Shown here one piece after another: positions 48,808 through 59,460 of a stretch of 64,000 nt of DNA. The notes beneath the pieces are model-generated. The model made no database searches. It was not told the DNA's origin and saw only the letters and a list, made by a program, of their open reading frames with translations. The stretch comes from Channa striata (lineage: Eukaryota; Chordata; Actinopteri; Anabantiformes; Channidae). Numbering within the stretch: position 1 is the first letter of the stretch; every line of letters starts with the position of its first letter. Made by a program: the position numbers and the translations under genes. The stretch covers positions 2,430,501 to 2,494,500 of the forward strand of contig CM065176.1 of the NCBI GenBank assembly GCA_033026295.1, written 5' to 3'.

Positions 48808-51800
48808 GACAAGACAGAATGCAATCAGTTAGCTGGGCTAAATTAAAAGACTCACTGCCCTTTCACACACTGGATTGATTTAACAAGATGGAGTTTAAAT
48901 GTCACAACAATAAGGAATGGATCTGTCTAACACTTCAGCGCCACTCTCTATAAAATTAATTTTGCTTTAACGTTGCTTGTTTTGGCCCAGTTTTCCTCTA
49001 ATACTACTGGTCTCACGCATGCCCTGTTGGTATGCTAATGCTATCAGTTCAGCAGTGTACATGTGGATTAAGTTCTTAGGTGAAGTGATTTACACAGCAC
49101 GGAAACCATCTCTTCAAAGAAAAGGCTATAAATCATTGTGTGAAAGCATAATAATGTTCCACTGGAGACCACAGCAGGCCAAGCTTTTCATTTACTGTTG
49201 CATGACTGGACACAGACGTTGTTAATTACCGTGAGCTGTTCGAACCAGTCATTTTGGTTGTCCACAATTACATACAGCTATGAGGAGCTTGCATTAATAT
49301 ACTTCAACTGCAGCATGCTTAGGTTTGGGTTGCCCATGCAGTGAAGCTTGACCAAAGGCCAAAATTACCAACGTGTTTCATGTATCTAAACACTGCTTTT
49401 ATTAGAAACTGTACAAATGGGCCTGTAATGCCACACTAAAGCAAGTTAAAGCCTAGACTTATTTAAAATACCTACAAAATGTATTCATTCTGAGCAAACA
49501 CTTTTAGTTTTCACTTAAATGAACTTAGCTTTAATGAGAAAATGTACAAAAGAAAGATAATGTCAAATTTATTTCATGGCAAAGTGGAAACAAAAGTCTC
49601 CAATGTCATCTAAATTAGTGAGTTAAACCGAAAATGTAAGCGATTTTAGTACATTCAGCCTCTGTAAAGTGACTCACTAAAGACTGGGCACACTGGCTTT
49701 AGAAGTCACACAGTTAGTTAGATGGAGACTACCTGAGTGCAGTGAGTGTGCTGAAAAGACTTTCTTGGAGTACACTTAAATCCATCATTACCAGTACAGC
49801 ACAGTTATTAATCTGACTAGAGCAGAGCCTCCAAAAAGTTGTGACTGTGACTAGTGAAGAGGCCACTTCACTCCTCTGAAAGTTTCATCCGCTGAAATAG
49901 AAGAGACTGCACAGACAACAAGTGCTTCCTACTATGGTCCTAAGTCTTAATAAATCTTAGCTACACTGTATCAGCTCTAAAGTAAATTGGAAGATGGTTC
50001 TTTGGGCTGATCGCAGCAAAATTGAGCCTTTTGATCATCAATGTAGATGCTTCATTATCCCCGCTTTGAAGCACGACGGTGGCAGCATCCCGTTGCGGGG
50101 ATGCTGTTCTGCAGCAGACCCTGGTAGGCTTGTAAAGGCTTCTCAGCTCTGATGTGAATGTAGCCACTGCTGCACACACCACCTCCTCCTGGCTGCTGTC
50201 TTGTCTTTGTCAAAACCTTGCAGCTACTGTATGTACGGTTTCTGTGCTATATTCTACTTGGTCTTTACAAACATGTTGGTCATCTTATTATCAGTGGAAG
50301 GTTTCCTCTGCCCAATGAGCCAGTCATCAACAAGCAGACCGTGACTAGGCCACATGGAGTTTGCAAGACCTACACGCACAGCAAAGACTGTGACACTGTC
50401 TGCATAAATACAGCATAAAGTCCTCAACCAAGCTGCCCTGTAGGAAACACGGACCACTGTAGCACACATATCATCTCTTCACGAACACAAGGTAATGAGG
50501 GAGTGGTGCTGATGGTTCTTTCCTGCTATGCCAGGTGTCACATCTCACACAGTTATATAGGAAACTGCTTGTGAATACATTAGACTTCCTGTCTGGTGGA
50601 AGAGGTGGAAGAGTTTCCTTTTTCCTGTCCTGGGTTTAGCAGGGGGACATTACAAATGAACTACCACCATCACAAAAAGTACTAAAGAAGCAGAGAGGAG
50701 CAAGCTAATATGCAGAAAAACAAAGTCAAATGCCACTGCATAGTCGGATCAGTATAAGCTTACATACAACTCCAAATCCTAGACTCACACCCGCACAGTA
50801 AGGCAGCTAAATAAATCATGGTAATCTTTTACACCATGTGTACCTGGGGCCAGGGAGAGGTGGCTGACCAGCCAATGAGCTCTTCTGTTGGTCTTCTTCC
50901 GTGTCTTGTTCGGTGTTCTGGTTCTTCAGATAATTTTTAGCTTCTCTGGAGTCTGCCGAAACCTCTTTATTCACCCTGAAAGTGGAAGAGACACAAACAG
51001 TGTTAAACTGTGCACAGAAAGAAGAAAGCATTTCATCAGAGGAGCAGAATCGGCTTCTTGTGATACTAGTCTGAAGGGGGGGATGCTCTATTTTGTACGG
51101 TGTAATGCAACCACGGAGGAGCAGAGACGTAGTAGTAGAGGTTGTGACAGGGCTGGGGGAGTTTAGAAACAATCACCCCAAATTTACTAATGTCATGTCT
51201 ATCAAGTAACAATTAAATTCAATACATTAATGAAAACGCACATACTAACATATGGATACAGTGTGTCCAATTAACTTCAGGTTAAAATGTGGTTTAACAG
51301 GCCCAAAAAAGCAGAACCCATGATACCAGGCCAGCAGACCATCAAAACCTATGTCCTATAACACAGGATGTAGGTTAGCTGCTCCTCCTTTACGCAAGCA
51401 GTAAGAAATGCACATCTGCCTGTGTCCCACTGTGGGCTTGGATAGAGAGGCTATATGAGGAAAAACCACTGCATCCTCTGGGAACATCAGCACAGCACAG
51501 ACTCCATGACTACTTGGATCCATCATGGCAGTTCGAAAGGCTTTCGCTATTATGTATGCTAATTACATGCAGCCATAATTACACAGAGCATACAGCTCTG
51601 TAGATAAAGAGCATTTTGAAAGGCCAAGTCCCCTATCAGGCAAATCTCTGAGTTCCAAATAGAATAACGTGAAAGACAGTGCTCCGACAATGGATGTGTG
51701 GATACTAGCTGCAGTATCCTGGAGTGTTTACAGCCAACGGCCAATAAACAGAAAAATAAGTGCTCAAATATCACATTAGAGCCAGCGACATTTCCTGAGA

Positions 51801-54800
51801 CCCTGGGGAGTGGTTACAACCATCACCACTGTACTAATCTTATGCTGCTGTAATTACAGAGTACACAGCTTCTTGCATAATGAATCAGATGAATTATACC
51901 CAGTATCATATTTGGTTTCCGAATAAAGCTCACTCACACGTAAACATACAGGATGGGACGATCCTTGCTCCACATACAGTAACTAACTAAATGGCTGTTT
52001 GTGCTAAACACTATGTTCATCTTACCCGTGATTATTATACTGGATTTATGGCCAACCTTCAGCTGTTTGTGAGGTTCTAATTGGGGAAATGTCTGTTAGA
52101 GATATGACTACATATCTGACTACTGTCCCAGGGGCTCATTGAACTGTTCACACTGTCAACATTAAGGACAATTAAGGCAGGGATTAGTGTGTACTTAGCC
52201 TGGCCTACAGGTTCAAACATGCTACTGAAGTCAATTTTAAAGCATCGTGATAGCCAGGTGTTACAATAAAAAACTAATATGAAGGAAATTATACTTTTTA
52301 TGCATCAAAAAACACACTAGTAGATAATAAAGTAAAAGTAAAAAAAAACATTTTTCTTTACTTTTGCAAAATAACTACTGTTTAAATGCGGACTAGGATT
52401 TCGGCTAATTCATTTTCATTTAATTCCATTTCATGCTAATTCAATGCTTTAGAAAACCTTTTAGTCTGGGATTTGGACAGTTTTAGTTTTAGTCTGTTCT
52501 TCCTCACAGATACACTGAACTCCCTCTGATCCACTAGACTGAATGGGAATGACTGGATGTCTGTCACTGGCATCCAAGGTGCAATCCACCTCCCGCCCAG
52601 TGTCAGCTGGGCAGGCTCCACTCCCATCACAGCAGAGAGCTTTACGTTCTCTTAGTGACCACTGGGTCCTGATCAGTTCTCTGACCATTGTCCTTCTCAC
52701 TCAGGTCAAGGTTTGGTTTGGGATCAGGCTAGTGGGCCCCAACAAATGTGTGTGTGGCACAACCTACTGGTCAATGTAAAAATGACATTAATGTCACATC
52801 TGTAGAAATTGGCATCAACATCATCTACAAACTCAATTTGAAGTCATTTGTTTAAGTTGTGGGATGTGAGGACTGCACTGAACAGATTATGATGCTACAA
52901 TGTCAGGAACCACAGACAACATGAGCTGTATGTGTCTGTTAAAACTCACCTACGTGTGAGCTTAAAATGTGACTTTATTTTAGACTCATGAATGTTGAAG
53001 GTTTCATACCTGACTTCTTCTCCAGCAAAGTCAAAAACTTTAGTTATGGTGACTTTAACGGGTTCTGATGCTTCTGCCTCGGTCCTCATTGGAGCAACAT
53101 CAGACACTGAAGAATCAGCCTTAAGGTAAAAAGAAGACAATCTGTCAGAAAGTGGGTCCAAAAATCAAATCACCCTATGACTGCTTCTTTTTGACTGCAT
53201 CTGTTAGTAACCATAACCTGAATGGGTAAGGTTCACCTGTTTAGGTTTAAAACATGGCAGAGATAGGACACATTTAGGTTTAGCACTTACTGGCCACTTT
53301 ATTAGGTACACCTTTACAATCTAAAGCAATTCAATGCAGCCGCTCTGCCATCAATTCAGAAGGCCAAAATATTAGAACCCCCATCTATTTAATGCACTCC
53401 ACCACTCACTACAAGCTCAATAATACACACAGACATTCTCAACTTAAAAGCTAAGAATTTATGGCAGAGCTGGTGTGGGACTGCATTAGATTTTACAAGT
53501 GTAACCATTAAAGTTGGTATATTTACCTTCTGTGTGGAACTTGTTGGTGGCGCTGTAGAGTGCTTGGGTCTGGATCCAACATCAGACAGGAAACTTGCCC
53601 AGAGGTCATCAGATTTTTTCTTTTCTTTTGCTTCATCGTCTACCACCCCTTCTTCTCCCACTTCGTGTTGTGGTGGTGCCCCTTCTCCATCTCCATCCTT
53701 CTCAGCACCTTTCAGCACCCCTTTCTTTCTCTTTCTGTAGATTTTTTTCCAAGACACCAGTGACATTATAGTTCAGAAGGCTGTGCAGGAATTTTACTAT
53801 GGCATGATAGGTATGATGTTTTGTTCTACAGCACACAATGTTTTATCTCATTCAAAATGACTCACGAAAGCCTATAAAACGATAAAGTGGTGTCAACATT
53901 TCTGCTGTATGAAATGGGCAGCATCATGGTGAAGTGGTTAGTGCTGCTGCCTCACAGCTACAGCACATGGCCCTGTTTTGAATCAAATGGCTGTACACTT
54001 TGCGTGTTCTTGGCTTTCTGAAACTCTGATTTCCCCCACAGTCCAACGACTGCATATTAGGTTCATCTGTGACTACTGTGCACCCAGGAAGTACTTACAG
54101 TGCTTAACTTTTTCCACATGTTATGTTACACACTTATATCAAAGAGGATTCAATTCATTATTTTCCTCAAAATTCTACAAACAATACCGCAATATTGACA
54201 ATGTAAAAGAAGTTAAATTGAAATCTTTGCAAATTAAAATAAAAACCAAAAAAATTATTCACAGCTTTTGTCAATACTTTGCTGAACCATCTTTAGCACC
54301 AATTACAGCCTCATGTCTTTTTAAGTATGATGCTAGAAGCTTGGGAAACCTGTTTTTGGGTAGATTTTCTATTCTTTTTTGCAGTACCAAGCTTCATCAG
54401 GTTGGAAAAGGAGCGTCAGTGTCATTTTCAGAGCTCGCTGGAGATGTTCAATTCTGACACCACCATGCTTTACTGTAGGGATGGTATTGGCCGAGTGGCG
54501 AGCGGGGCCTGTTTTCCTACAGACGTTACCCTTGACATTTAGACCAAGGAGTTCAATCTTGGTTTCATCTGACCAGAGATGTTTGTTTCTCATTTTCTGA
54601 GATTCCTTCAGGATCCTTTATGGCAAACTCTGGGCAGGCTTTCATGTGCCTGTTTCTGAGGAGTGGTTTCTGTCTGGACACTCTACCATACAGACCTGAC
54701 TGGTGGAGCACTGCAGAGAAGGTTTTTGCAAAAGAAAATTCTGGACCCTTCCCCAGATCTTTGCATTGATGCAATCCTATCTCTGCCTATAGACAATTCC

Positions 54801-56855
54801 TTGTATTCATAACTTGTATTCAGATTTGTAGAATTTAATCCATTTTGGAATAAGGCTGTAACATAACAAAATGTGGACATAGTTAAGCGCTGTGAATACT
54901 TTCTGAATGCACTGTACACTCCCGTAGGTGTGAATGTGACTTTGTCTCTGTGTACATCTCTCTATGTTGGACCTGAGAGAAGCTAAAAACCTTTTAACCC
55001 ATGACATCTGGGACAGGCTCCAACCCCTGCAACTCTGCTCAGGCTAAGGGTTTAACATAATGTATGGATGAATGAAATGACAGGTTTGGACGGTGGACTA
55101 TAATATACATTACATTATATTATAAAGATGTCAAAAAAAGATGTGAAAAATGTGTAAGGTTTGAATGAAGTTGTAAAAGTCACAATATAGAATTGTTGTA
55201 TTTCAAAACAGCATCAAAAACCAAAAACAAAAATGAAACTGTAATGTTTATAAGGTCAGAATGTTCAAATGCTCAATGGCTTCACAACCTTCAGATTCTA
55301 TCCTAAGTTTCTTTGTCCTGCCCTTGTCGTGATTTTGTCCAGGCCTCTCACCTTACACCAATATCCTTTTTCCTCCAATTCTTCTTGCTGATACTGTCAG
55401 GATGTGGCACATCATCGTCTTCGCGCAGAGGTTCTTCCTTCTCACAGTCATTGATGTCATCTTCACTGAGGTTTTCATCTTAGCAGAAGAAAAACAGTAG
55501 AAGTTACAATAAGAAGACCAAAAAATCCAGCTAACCCATGACAAGATAGGAAACCATCAATCTACTTACAGTGAGATCATCTCAAAGTGCAAATATGAGA
55601 AGGGGCCTATAACCCTCCAACACTTACAGGTTAGTTAGTTCATACACAAAGTGTCGAAAATCTGTCATTCTACTCGTTTGACTTCTCTTACTACATGTTC
55701 AACGCTTTTTGTCTTTTTGATTCCAAATCAACATACATAACTTTTTTTTTTTAATTTTGAGTGTTGAGACTGTGAATACTTTTGAACATGTGATTTTTAG
55801 TTTTGTTATGCTTTTTATTTTTAATAAATTAGCAAAGATATACAACAAGCTTATCACGTTGTCATTATAGGGTATAGTGCGTAAAATTAAATTCATTTTG
55901 GAATAAAACTTTTGTGACTGGGACATTATGACTTTCTTAGCTATGTTTTCTTATTGCGTTAATACCCGGTCTTAACTAAATGTAATGATAAACGTTTGAC
56001 GCTTTTCACCCACTATTTTCTGGTGGGTACAAAGGGGTCTCTGCACACGATGGATTTTACTCACCACTCTGCACTCATAATTTTACATGTACTGTGCGAC
56101 ACCAATGTCAGAGTCCGACGGCCCAGACATTACTCCGACTTTCTCCTAGTAAAAGTGTGTGTGGCTTCTCTAGGAGCAAACAAATACTCTGTGAAAATTA
56201 CCTTATGTCAGTCCAAAAATACTGAATGACGTTTTTCATCAATCAATGCAGTTTTATTTATTCACAATTTTGTATATATAGATGATATAGAGTTTTGTGT
56301 TGGTTTCAACTAGTTTTCTTTAAGTACTGTGCATTAAGCTGAAGAAGTGGCCTGACACCAGCCATTAACACATTTTCAATAACCCACTTCATCTTCATAC
56401 ATTGAATAAACTGCAGCGTGACTTTATGAAGACATGAAATGGGGAGATCTATTTCCTGCTTATGACATTATAGGTGCAGATGAAAAATCTTTAAATATAT
56501 ACCTTTGTTTAATCAATATTTTCTGTCTAGCGCTGCTTAATAATAACAAAAAAGCACGTGTCATGTTTGTGTCCGTCTTTGTGTTAAAGTTCTGTTTGTG
56601 TGTGTGGTTCCGGCTCCACAGCTCAACGTGGACAGACACGACCCACTGAGCAGTGCCACGAACCCGGCTCTGCCCAACAAACAGAACCGACGGGCAGAGG
56701 GGAAACATGGAGATTAACGGCAGCCTTCCGGTTACTGTTACGATCAGCTCACGCTTAGTGTGTCGTGTAACACTGTCGGCAGCCGAACCTGATGGTACGT
56801 AGTCTGCGTCTTCGTTCGACGAATACCCGTCCGAGTCGTAGTCCGAATAGCTCAT
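46169..56855 (-). CDS. cfdp1: cfdp1, complete gene (7 coding exons, 297 aa)
   Basis: This is craniofacial development protein 1, of the Bucentaur (BCNT/Swc5) family. It is a nuclear subunit of the SRCAP remodelling complex, which exchanges histone H2A for H2A.Z. The seven exons are 56789-56855, 55352-55478, 53527-53734, 53010-53119, 50844-50975, 47783-47941 and 46169-46259. They total 894 nt with phases 1, 2, 0, 2, 2, 2. The product has an acidic N-terminus (MSYSDYDSDGYSSNEDADYV), a basic KRKKG patch, the family motif DDLWASFLSDVG, the segment VKVTITKVFDFAGEEVR, and the C-terminal BCNT-C domain ('KKQKMSTLEKSKMDWDAFK', 'ELAIHNRGRHGYVERK', 'VDHRQFELEKAVRLSNMKQ'). The length is close to the 299 residues of the human protein as I recall it. 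The gene lies head-to-tail behind bcar1, as in human 16q23. All splice borders were read from the sequence and all are GT/AG. Confidence 0.96.
46260..47782 (-). other. cfdp1 intron 6
   Basis: A 1523-bp intron with CA-rich sequence just upstream of its acceptor. No repeat family was recognised beyond short CA tracts near 46265-46290. Confidence 0.7.
47783..47941 (-). CDS. cfdp1: cfdp1 exon 6 (BCNT-C core)
   Basis: 159 nt; acceptor cttgtgtttgtag, donor CACGG|GTAAGAG. It encodes the most conserved part of the family, including 'SAGMSSILSRIGGKKQKMST', 'LEKSKMDWDAFKSEEGITEE' and LAIHNRGRHG. It enters with one base completing a Ser codon and leaves with two bases of a Gly codon. Confidence 0.96.
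48777..48805. repeat. CA microsatellite
   Basis: A perfect CA run in cfdp1 intron 5. Confidence 0.92.
49978..50165 (+). pseudogene. Old Tc1-like transposase relic
   Basis: Plus-strand translation gives 'KMVLWADRSKIEPFDHQ' and then 'LKHDGGSIPLRGCCSAADPG', which matches the block around the first catalytic Asp of Tc1 transposases (normally W-S/A-D-E-S-K-I-E...K-H-G-G-G-S-I-M-L-W-G-C-F). The Glu after the Asp is Arg here, and later stops end the frame. No terminal repeats remain. It is inserted opposite to cfdp1 in intron 5. Confidence 0.75.
50844..50975 (-). CDS. cfdp1: cfdp1 exon 5
   Basis: 132 nt; acceptor ccactttcag, donor GGCCCCAG|GTACAC. It encodes VNKEVSADSREAKNYLKNQN and a Gln/Glu/Pro-rich linker ending in PLPGP. 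It corresponds to the variable segment between the KVFDFAGEEV motif and the BCNT-C core, and is of similar length to the human segment. Confidence 0.93.
50976..53009 (-). other. cfdp1 intron 4
   Basis: A 2034-bp intron. A fragment at about 52575-52640 ('cccagtgtcagctgggcagg' then 'ctcc') resembles the tail of family-1 SINEs. The rest is unremarkable. Confidence 0.6.
53010..53119 (-). CDS. cfdp1: cfdp1 exon 4
   Basis: 110 nt; acceptor ctttttaccttaag, donor GTCAG|GTATGA. It encodes ADSSVSDVAPMRTEAEASEP and then VKVTITKVFDFAGEEV. The last block is nearly invariant in vertebrate CFDP1. It starts in phase 0 and ends with two bases of an Arg codon. Confidence 0.95.
53120..53526 (-). other. cfdp1 intron 3 with dispersed-repeat fragment
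   Basis: A 407-bp intron. Positions about 53288-53385 contain 'tggccactttattaggtaca' followed by 'cctttacaatctaaagcaat', a widespread fish repeat terminus that I recognise but cannot assign to a family with confidence. Confidence 0.65.
53527..53734 (-). CDS. cfdp1: cfdp1 exon 3
   Basis: 208 nt; acceptor ggaaaaaaatctacag (a rather weak pyrimidine tract), donor ACACAGAAG|GTAAAT. It encodes the basic patch KRKKGVLKGAEKDG, an acidic stretch, and KEKKKSDDLWASFLSDVG with the family's W-A-S-F-L motif, then a Thr/Ser/Pro linker. The first base completes an Arg codon; it ends in phase 0. Confidence 0.95.
53916..54097 (+). repeat. tRNA-like SINE (family 1), 5' half
   Basis: Contains 'gggcagcatcatggtgaagt', 'ggttagtgctgctgcctcac' and 'gatttcccccacagtccaac'. 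It is interrupted at TA 54096-54097 by the Tc1-like element; the other half resumes at 54915. Confidence 0.8.
54098..54914 (-). mobile_element. Tc1-like element inserted in a SINE
   Basis: An 817-bp element is flanked by TA on both sides (54096-54097, 54915-54916). The right end, read on the minus strand, is cagtgcattcagaaagtatt then 'cacagcgcttaactatgtcc'. The left end is a shortened version, cagtgcttaactttttccac, missing about 20 bp of that motif. Inside, minus-strand frames encode transposase pieces ('HLWSDETKIELLGLNVKGNV' and 'PTVKHGG'), and most of the gene is deleted. It is a non-autonomous relic. Confidence 0.85.
54915..55080 (+). repeat. tRNA-like SINE (family 1), 3' half
   Basis: Continues the SINE after the Tc1 insertion: 'cactcccgtaggtgtgaatg', 'tatgttggacctgagagaag', 'catctgggacaggctccaac' and a tail 'atgtatggatgaatgaaatg'. 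The block order matches the copies at 8.65 and 30.4 kb. Confidence 0.8.
55352..55478 (-). CDS. cfdp1: cfdp1 exon 2
   Basis: 127 nt; acceptor ttttcttctgctaag, donor GTGTAAG|GTGAGAG. It encodes the acidic region ENLSEDDINDCEKEEPLRED and then DDVPHPDSISKKNWRKKDIG. The ENLSEDDIND block aligns with the acidic start of mammalian CFDP1 exon 2. Its phase fits exons 1 and 3 exactly. Confidence 0.92.
55479..56788 (-). other. cfdp1 intron 1
   Basis: A 1310-bp AT-rich intron. Nothing was recognised apart from short T and TA-rich tracts. Confidence 0.65.
56789..56855 (-). CDS. cfdp1: cfdp1 exon 1 (start codon)
   Basis: 67 coding nt from ATG at 56855 (context ccgaccATGA) to donor CCATCAG|GTTCGG. It encodes MSYSDYDSDGYSSNEDADYV then PS, the Ser/Tyr/Asp-rich acidic N-terminus that ends D-Y-V-P-S as in human CFDP1. 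The donor is weaker than consensus after +2, but the phase and the conserved YVPS fix it. The open frame continuing past the donor is intron read-through. Confidence 0.93.
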
Positions 56856-57130
56856 GGTCGGGAACAGAACTCAATGGAAACGGAGACAGCAGCGGCTAAC
56901 GCGCTTCCCTGTTTCACCTCCAGCCGGATCTAAAAAAGCCTCGTCATCAAACACACGATGCAGCGCGATCAGCTCTATGTCACATACAAATACTAATAAT
57001 GAGCGAAGTTTATGATACGTAAATATATAAGGCAGGATTTGTCAGCCTTTCTGGAAACGAACAACACAATGCGGCTTCCTGTCACGACGACGGCGCGCCC
57101 GAAGGTTCCGAACTCATTTGTTGGATGATG
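56856..57130 (-). promoter_or_regulatory. cfdp1: CpG-rich cfdp1 promoter region
   Basis: CpG-rich sequence directly upstream of the cfdp1 ATG (for example gcagcggctaacgcgcttcc and cacgacgacggcgcgcccga), with a GGAAG/CTTCC ETS-type core at about 57074-57079. No TATA box is at the right distance. No divergent gene was identified on the plus strand, though the block could act in both directions. Confidence 0.55.
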
Positions 57131-57179
57131 AACTTCAACGGGCACCAGCGCCCCCTACGGGCCTGGAGCGTGGCTAGGG

Positions 57180-58424
57180 CCGATAGCTGCGCACGTAATG
57201 TTCAAATCAAGGTTTAAGTTTTCGAAAAAATTCCACAGTATTTAATTTGTATCGTGAAACAGTATGAAATATTATTTAAAATATGATCATGCTTTTGCAA
57301 AAACGTGAAATCTTCAGCTGTAAGGGCTGTAAGTTCAGTACGTGGCTTGGACCAGCAGAGGGCGCCGTTTGGTTACATTACCCGTGAGTCTGATGGACCA
57401 TCACGGAAGGCTTGGATCTATAAATGTGCTTTAATTATGATTACTTTATACACAGGACTGGGGCTGGAAGTCTTGATTTTATAATCAATCTGTCAATAAA
57501 TTGTTTCATCACTAATACAGTTTTAACTGTGTCCTTAGCTTTGTTTTGTGTCATGACTGACACAGCGAGAGCTGCACGGTGACCAAAAGCAATTTCTTTG
57601 CTCACATCCAACTTTCATTGGTCTAAACAAGTTTTTAATTGTTTGGTACAATGCTGCAAATGACTATGTACAGCTGACGGTTGCTTCCATTTTCGGTTGT
57701 ATGTTATAATCAATACACTGTGCATAAGGTAATCAAAATATAATAAAGTTGCTAATAATGTAAAAAAAATGTCGAGCACGTAAAATAATAATTGCCCTTA
57801 ACACACATTTATAGGTCTTGTGAAGATTATTACGTGGTTGTTACATGTGTTTTAAGACAGATTTTGTTGTTAAAATAATATTAACTAAAGGTAAATGATA
57901 ATACGTAACTCCACATATATGTGACAGTAAATATAAATGGAATGCTCTAAGGTGCATTTATTTATTATATAACATTATTATCATCCAAACCATCATAACC
58001 TGCCTGAGTCACCTTTCAGCTGTCTCTTCAAGTTAAGGGATGATATTCAAATGCAAAGCACATACGGATGTAAGTATTTCCTTAACTATTGGTGTACTCA
58101 ATCACCGCAAAAAATGTTGAAGATATTGATAAAACTATATGAGCGCATGGATATTGTTCAGGGTTATTTTACCCTAACCTTAAAAGCACTTAGAACTTCT
58201 CTGTGTGTAGCCTGTGCTGTAAAAAGAATGCCGCCTAGTTTTAGAGCGTCATTATCCTGTTGAAGGACCCACGACCTGTGACTTAGACAGAACTTTGTGA
58301 CACCGGGCAGCTTTGTGACGCTTCACAATTTCCTCACAGCCTTACCTAAAGATGATTTAGGAAAGAGTTTGTCACAGTTGTTGGTCTAACACATGCTGTG
58401 ATCTGATTCGGGGTATTTTTATTC
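57180..58424. other. Intergenic upstream of cfdp1, no gene seen
   Basis: AT-rich, with no recognised exon or repeat. An exon of the expected neighbour tmem170a was looked for by its membrane-spanning motifs and not found in this window. Confidence 0.4.
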
Positions 58425-58505
58425 GCCATCAGTGTGTGAGTGTGTGTGTGAATGAGACGAAACATCGTAAGGTGCTTTGGATAAAAGAGCTAAATAAGCA
58501 GAAAA
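58425..58505 (+). repeat. SINE (family 2) tail-like fragment
   Basis: Contains 'cgccatcagtgtgtgagtgt', 'gtgtgaatgagacgaaacat' and 'gtaaggtgctttggataaaa', resembling the distal part of family-2 SINEs. Confidence 0.5.
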
Positions 58506-58619
58506 GTTTACCACTTAAACATAGTTTGACTTTAACACTTTAACACTTTTGACTTTAAGGTGGAGGACCATCCTGACAAGACAGCAGAAATAACTTACTA
58601 CTTACTTTTACAACATACA

Positions 58620-58725
58620 ATAACATACTTTTTCCCCTTGACTTAGATGTTTGCTGCTTTGTTCCTCACTTGTAAGTTGCTTTGGAAAAAAGCGTCTTAC
58701 ACATGACTAAATGTAAATGTAAATC
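58620..58725 (+). repeat. LINE 3' tail, same type as 28.98-29.11 kb
   Basis: Ends 'cttgtaagttgctttggaaa', 'aaagcgtcttacacatgact' and 'aaatgtaaatgtaaat', matching the 3' block of the LINE fragment at 28555. It is heavily 5'-truncated. Confidence 0.7.
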
Positions 58726-58739
58726 TACTATAAAACCTT

Positions 58740-59460
58740 GTTTCAATTCAGACTTGATAGTCCCCCCCCTCAGTCCTCAAATCATTTGTAAATATGTCCT
58801 ATTATGCTTTGTGGCCTGGATTTCTGGCAAACTTGGTGGGGAAAATCACTAAAGATCCCAAGTTTATGCTGACATCTACTTTGCCTACTACATCATATCT
58901 GGAAATTCAGTCTCTTTTTAAAAGAGCCACAAAAATCCTTGAGAAAAAAACCTGCTTAATTCCTCCATTGCATGGATAAATAATACTTTACTGAAATGAA
59001 ATGATTGTGTCCATTTTAAAAATGCTTTCCTTCTCCTCTGAAGGATTTTATTTAACTGAAAACCATTTCGCCCTGAGAACTGGCCTTAGGGCCACAGCAG
59101 GGGGAAACTGCGAGGTCCCATTGTGGACGTACTACGTTTGGACAAACTGGACTCTCAGTCAAAGGGACTAAATATTGGAATAGTCCTCCACGTCCAATAA
59201 CAGACTGTTCATGCCCTTTCTAAAACACCTACAATGATGGATGAAAACAAATCAAGTTTTTGATCATTTAAAATCTGATCTGTTGATTTGTCCAATATGT
59301 GCTTTGAATTATTGCTTTTTGTGTGTTAGTATTCTGCGTGTTTCATTGTCCTGTTTGTGTGACCTGCCTGTGGACTGTGGATGGAAACTAGCAGTTTTTG
59401 CTATAATGCAGCATATTTACACTTGTGAAAAGTGAATCGCGACAGAAGTGGCTTAACTCC
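58740..59460 (+). pseudogene. LINE ORF2 C-terminal remnant and 3' tail
   Basis: Plus-strand pieces around 58790-59200 read 'SYLEIQSLFKRATKILEKKT' and, after frame breaks, 'NCEVPLWTYYVWTNWTLSQR', resembling the last part of fish LINE proteins (R-G-x-x-x-V-P...G-Q...S-V-R-G-T-K-Y-W-N). The 3' part (59320-59460) recurs in inverted orientation at 61838-61965. It is dead, and the clade is not assigned. Confidence 0.6.

Larger units (their letters stand above)
47942..50843 (-). other. cfdp1 intron 5
   Basis: A 2902-bp intron. It carries a 29-bp CA tract (48777-48805) and a Tc1-like transposase relic (49978-50165). Nothing else was recognised. Confidence 0.7.
53735..55351 (-). other. cfdp1 intron 2
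   Basis: A 1617-bp intron, of which about 1.17 kb is a SINE split by a Tc1-like insertion (53916-55080). Confidence 0.75.

Noticed and set aside
53978..54457. 159-residue plus-strand frame
   Set aside because: It runs across the SINE and into the Tc1-like element in the antisense direction, so it is made entirely of repeat sequence.
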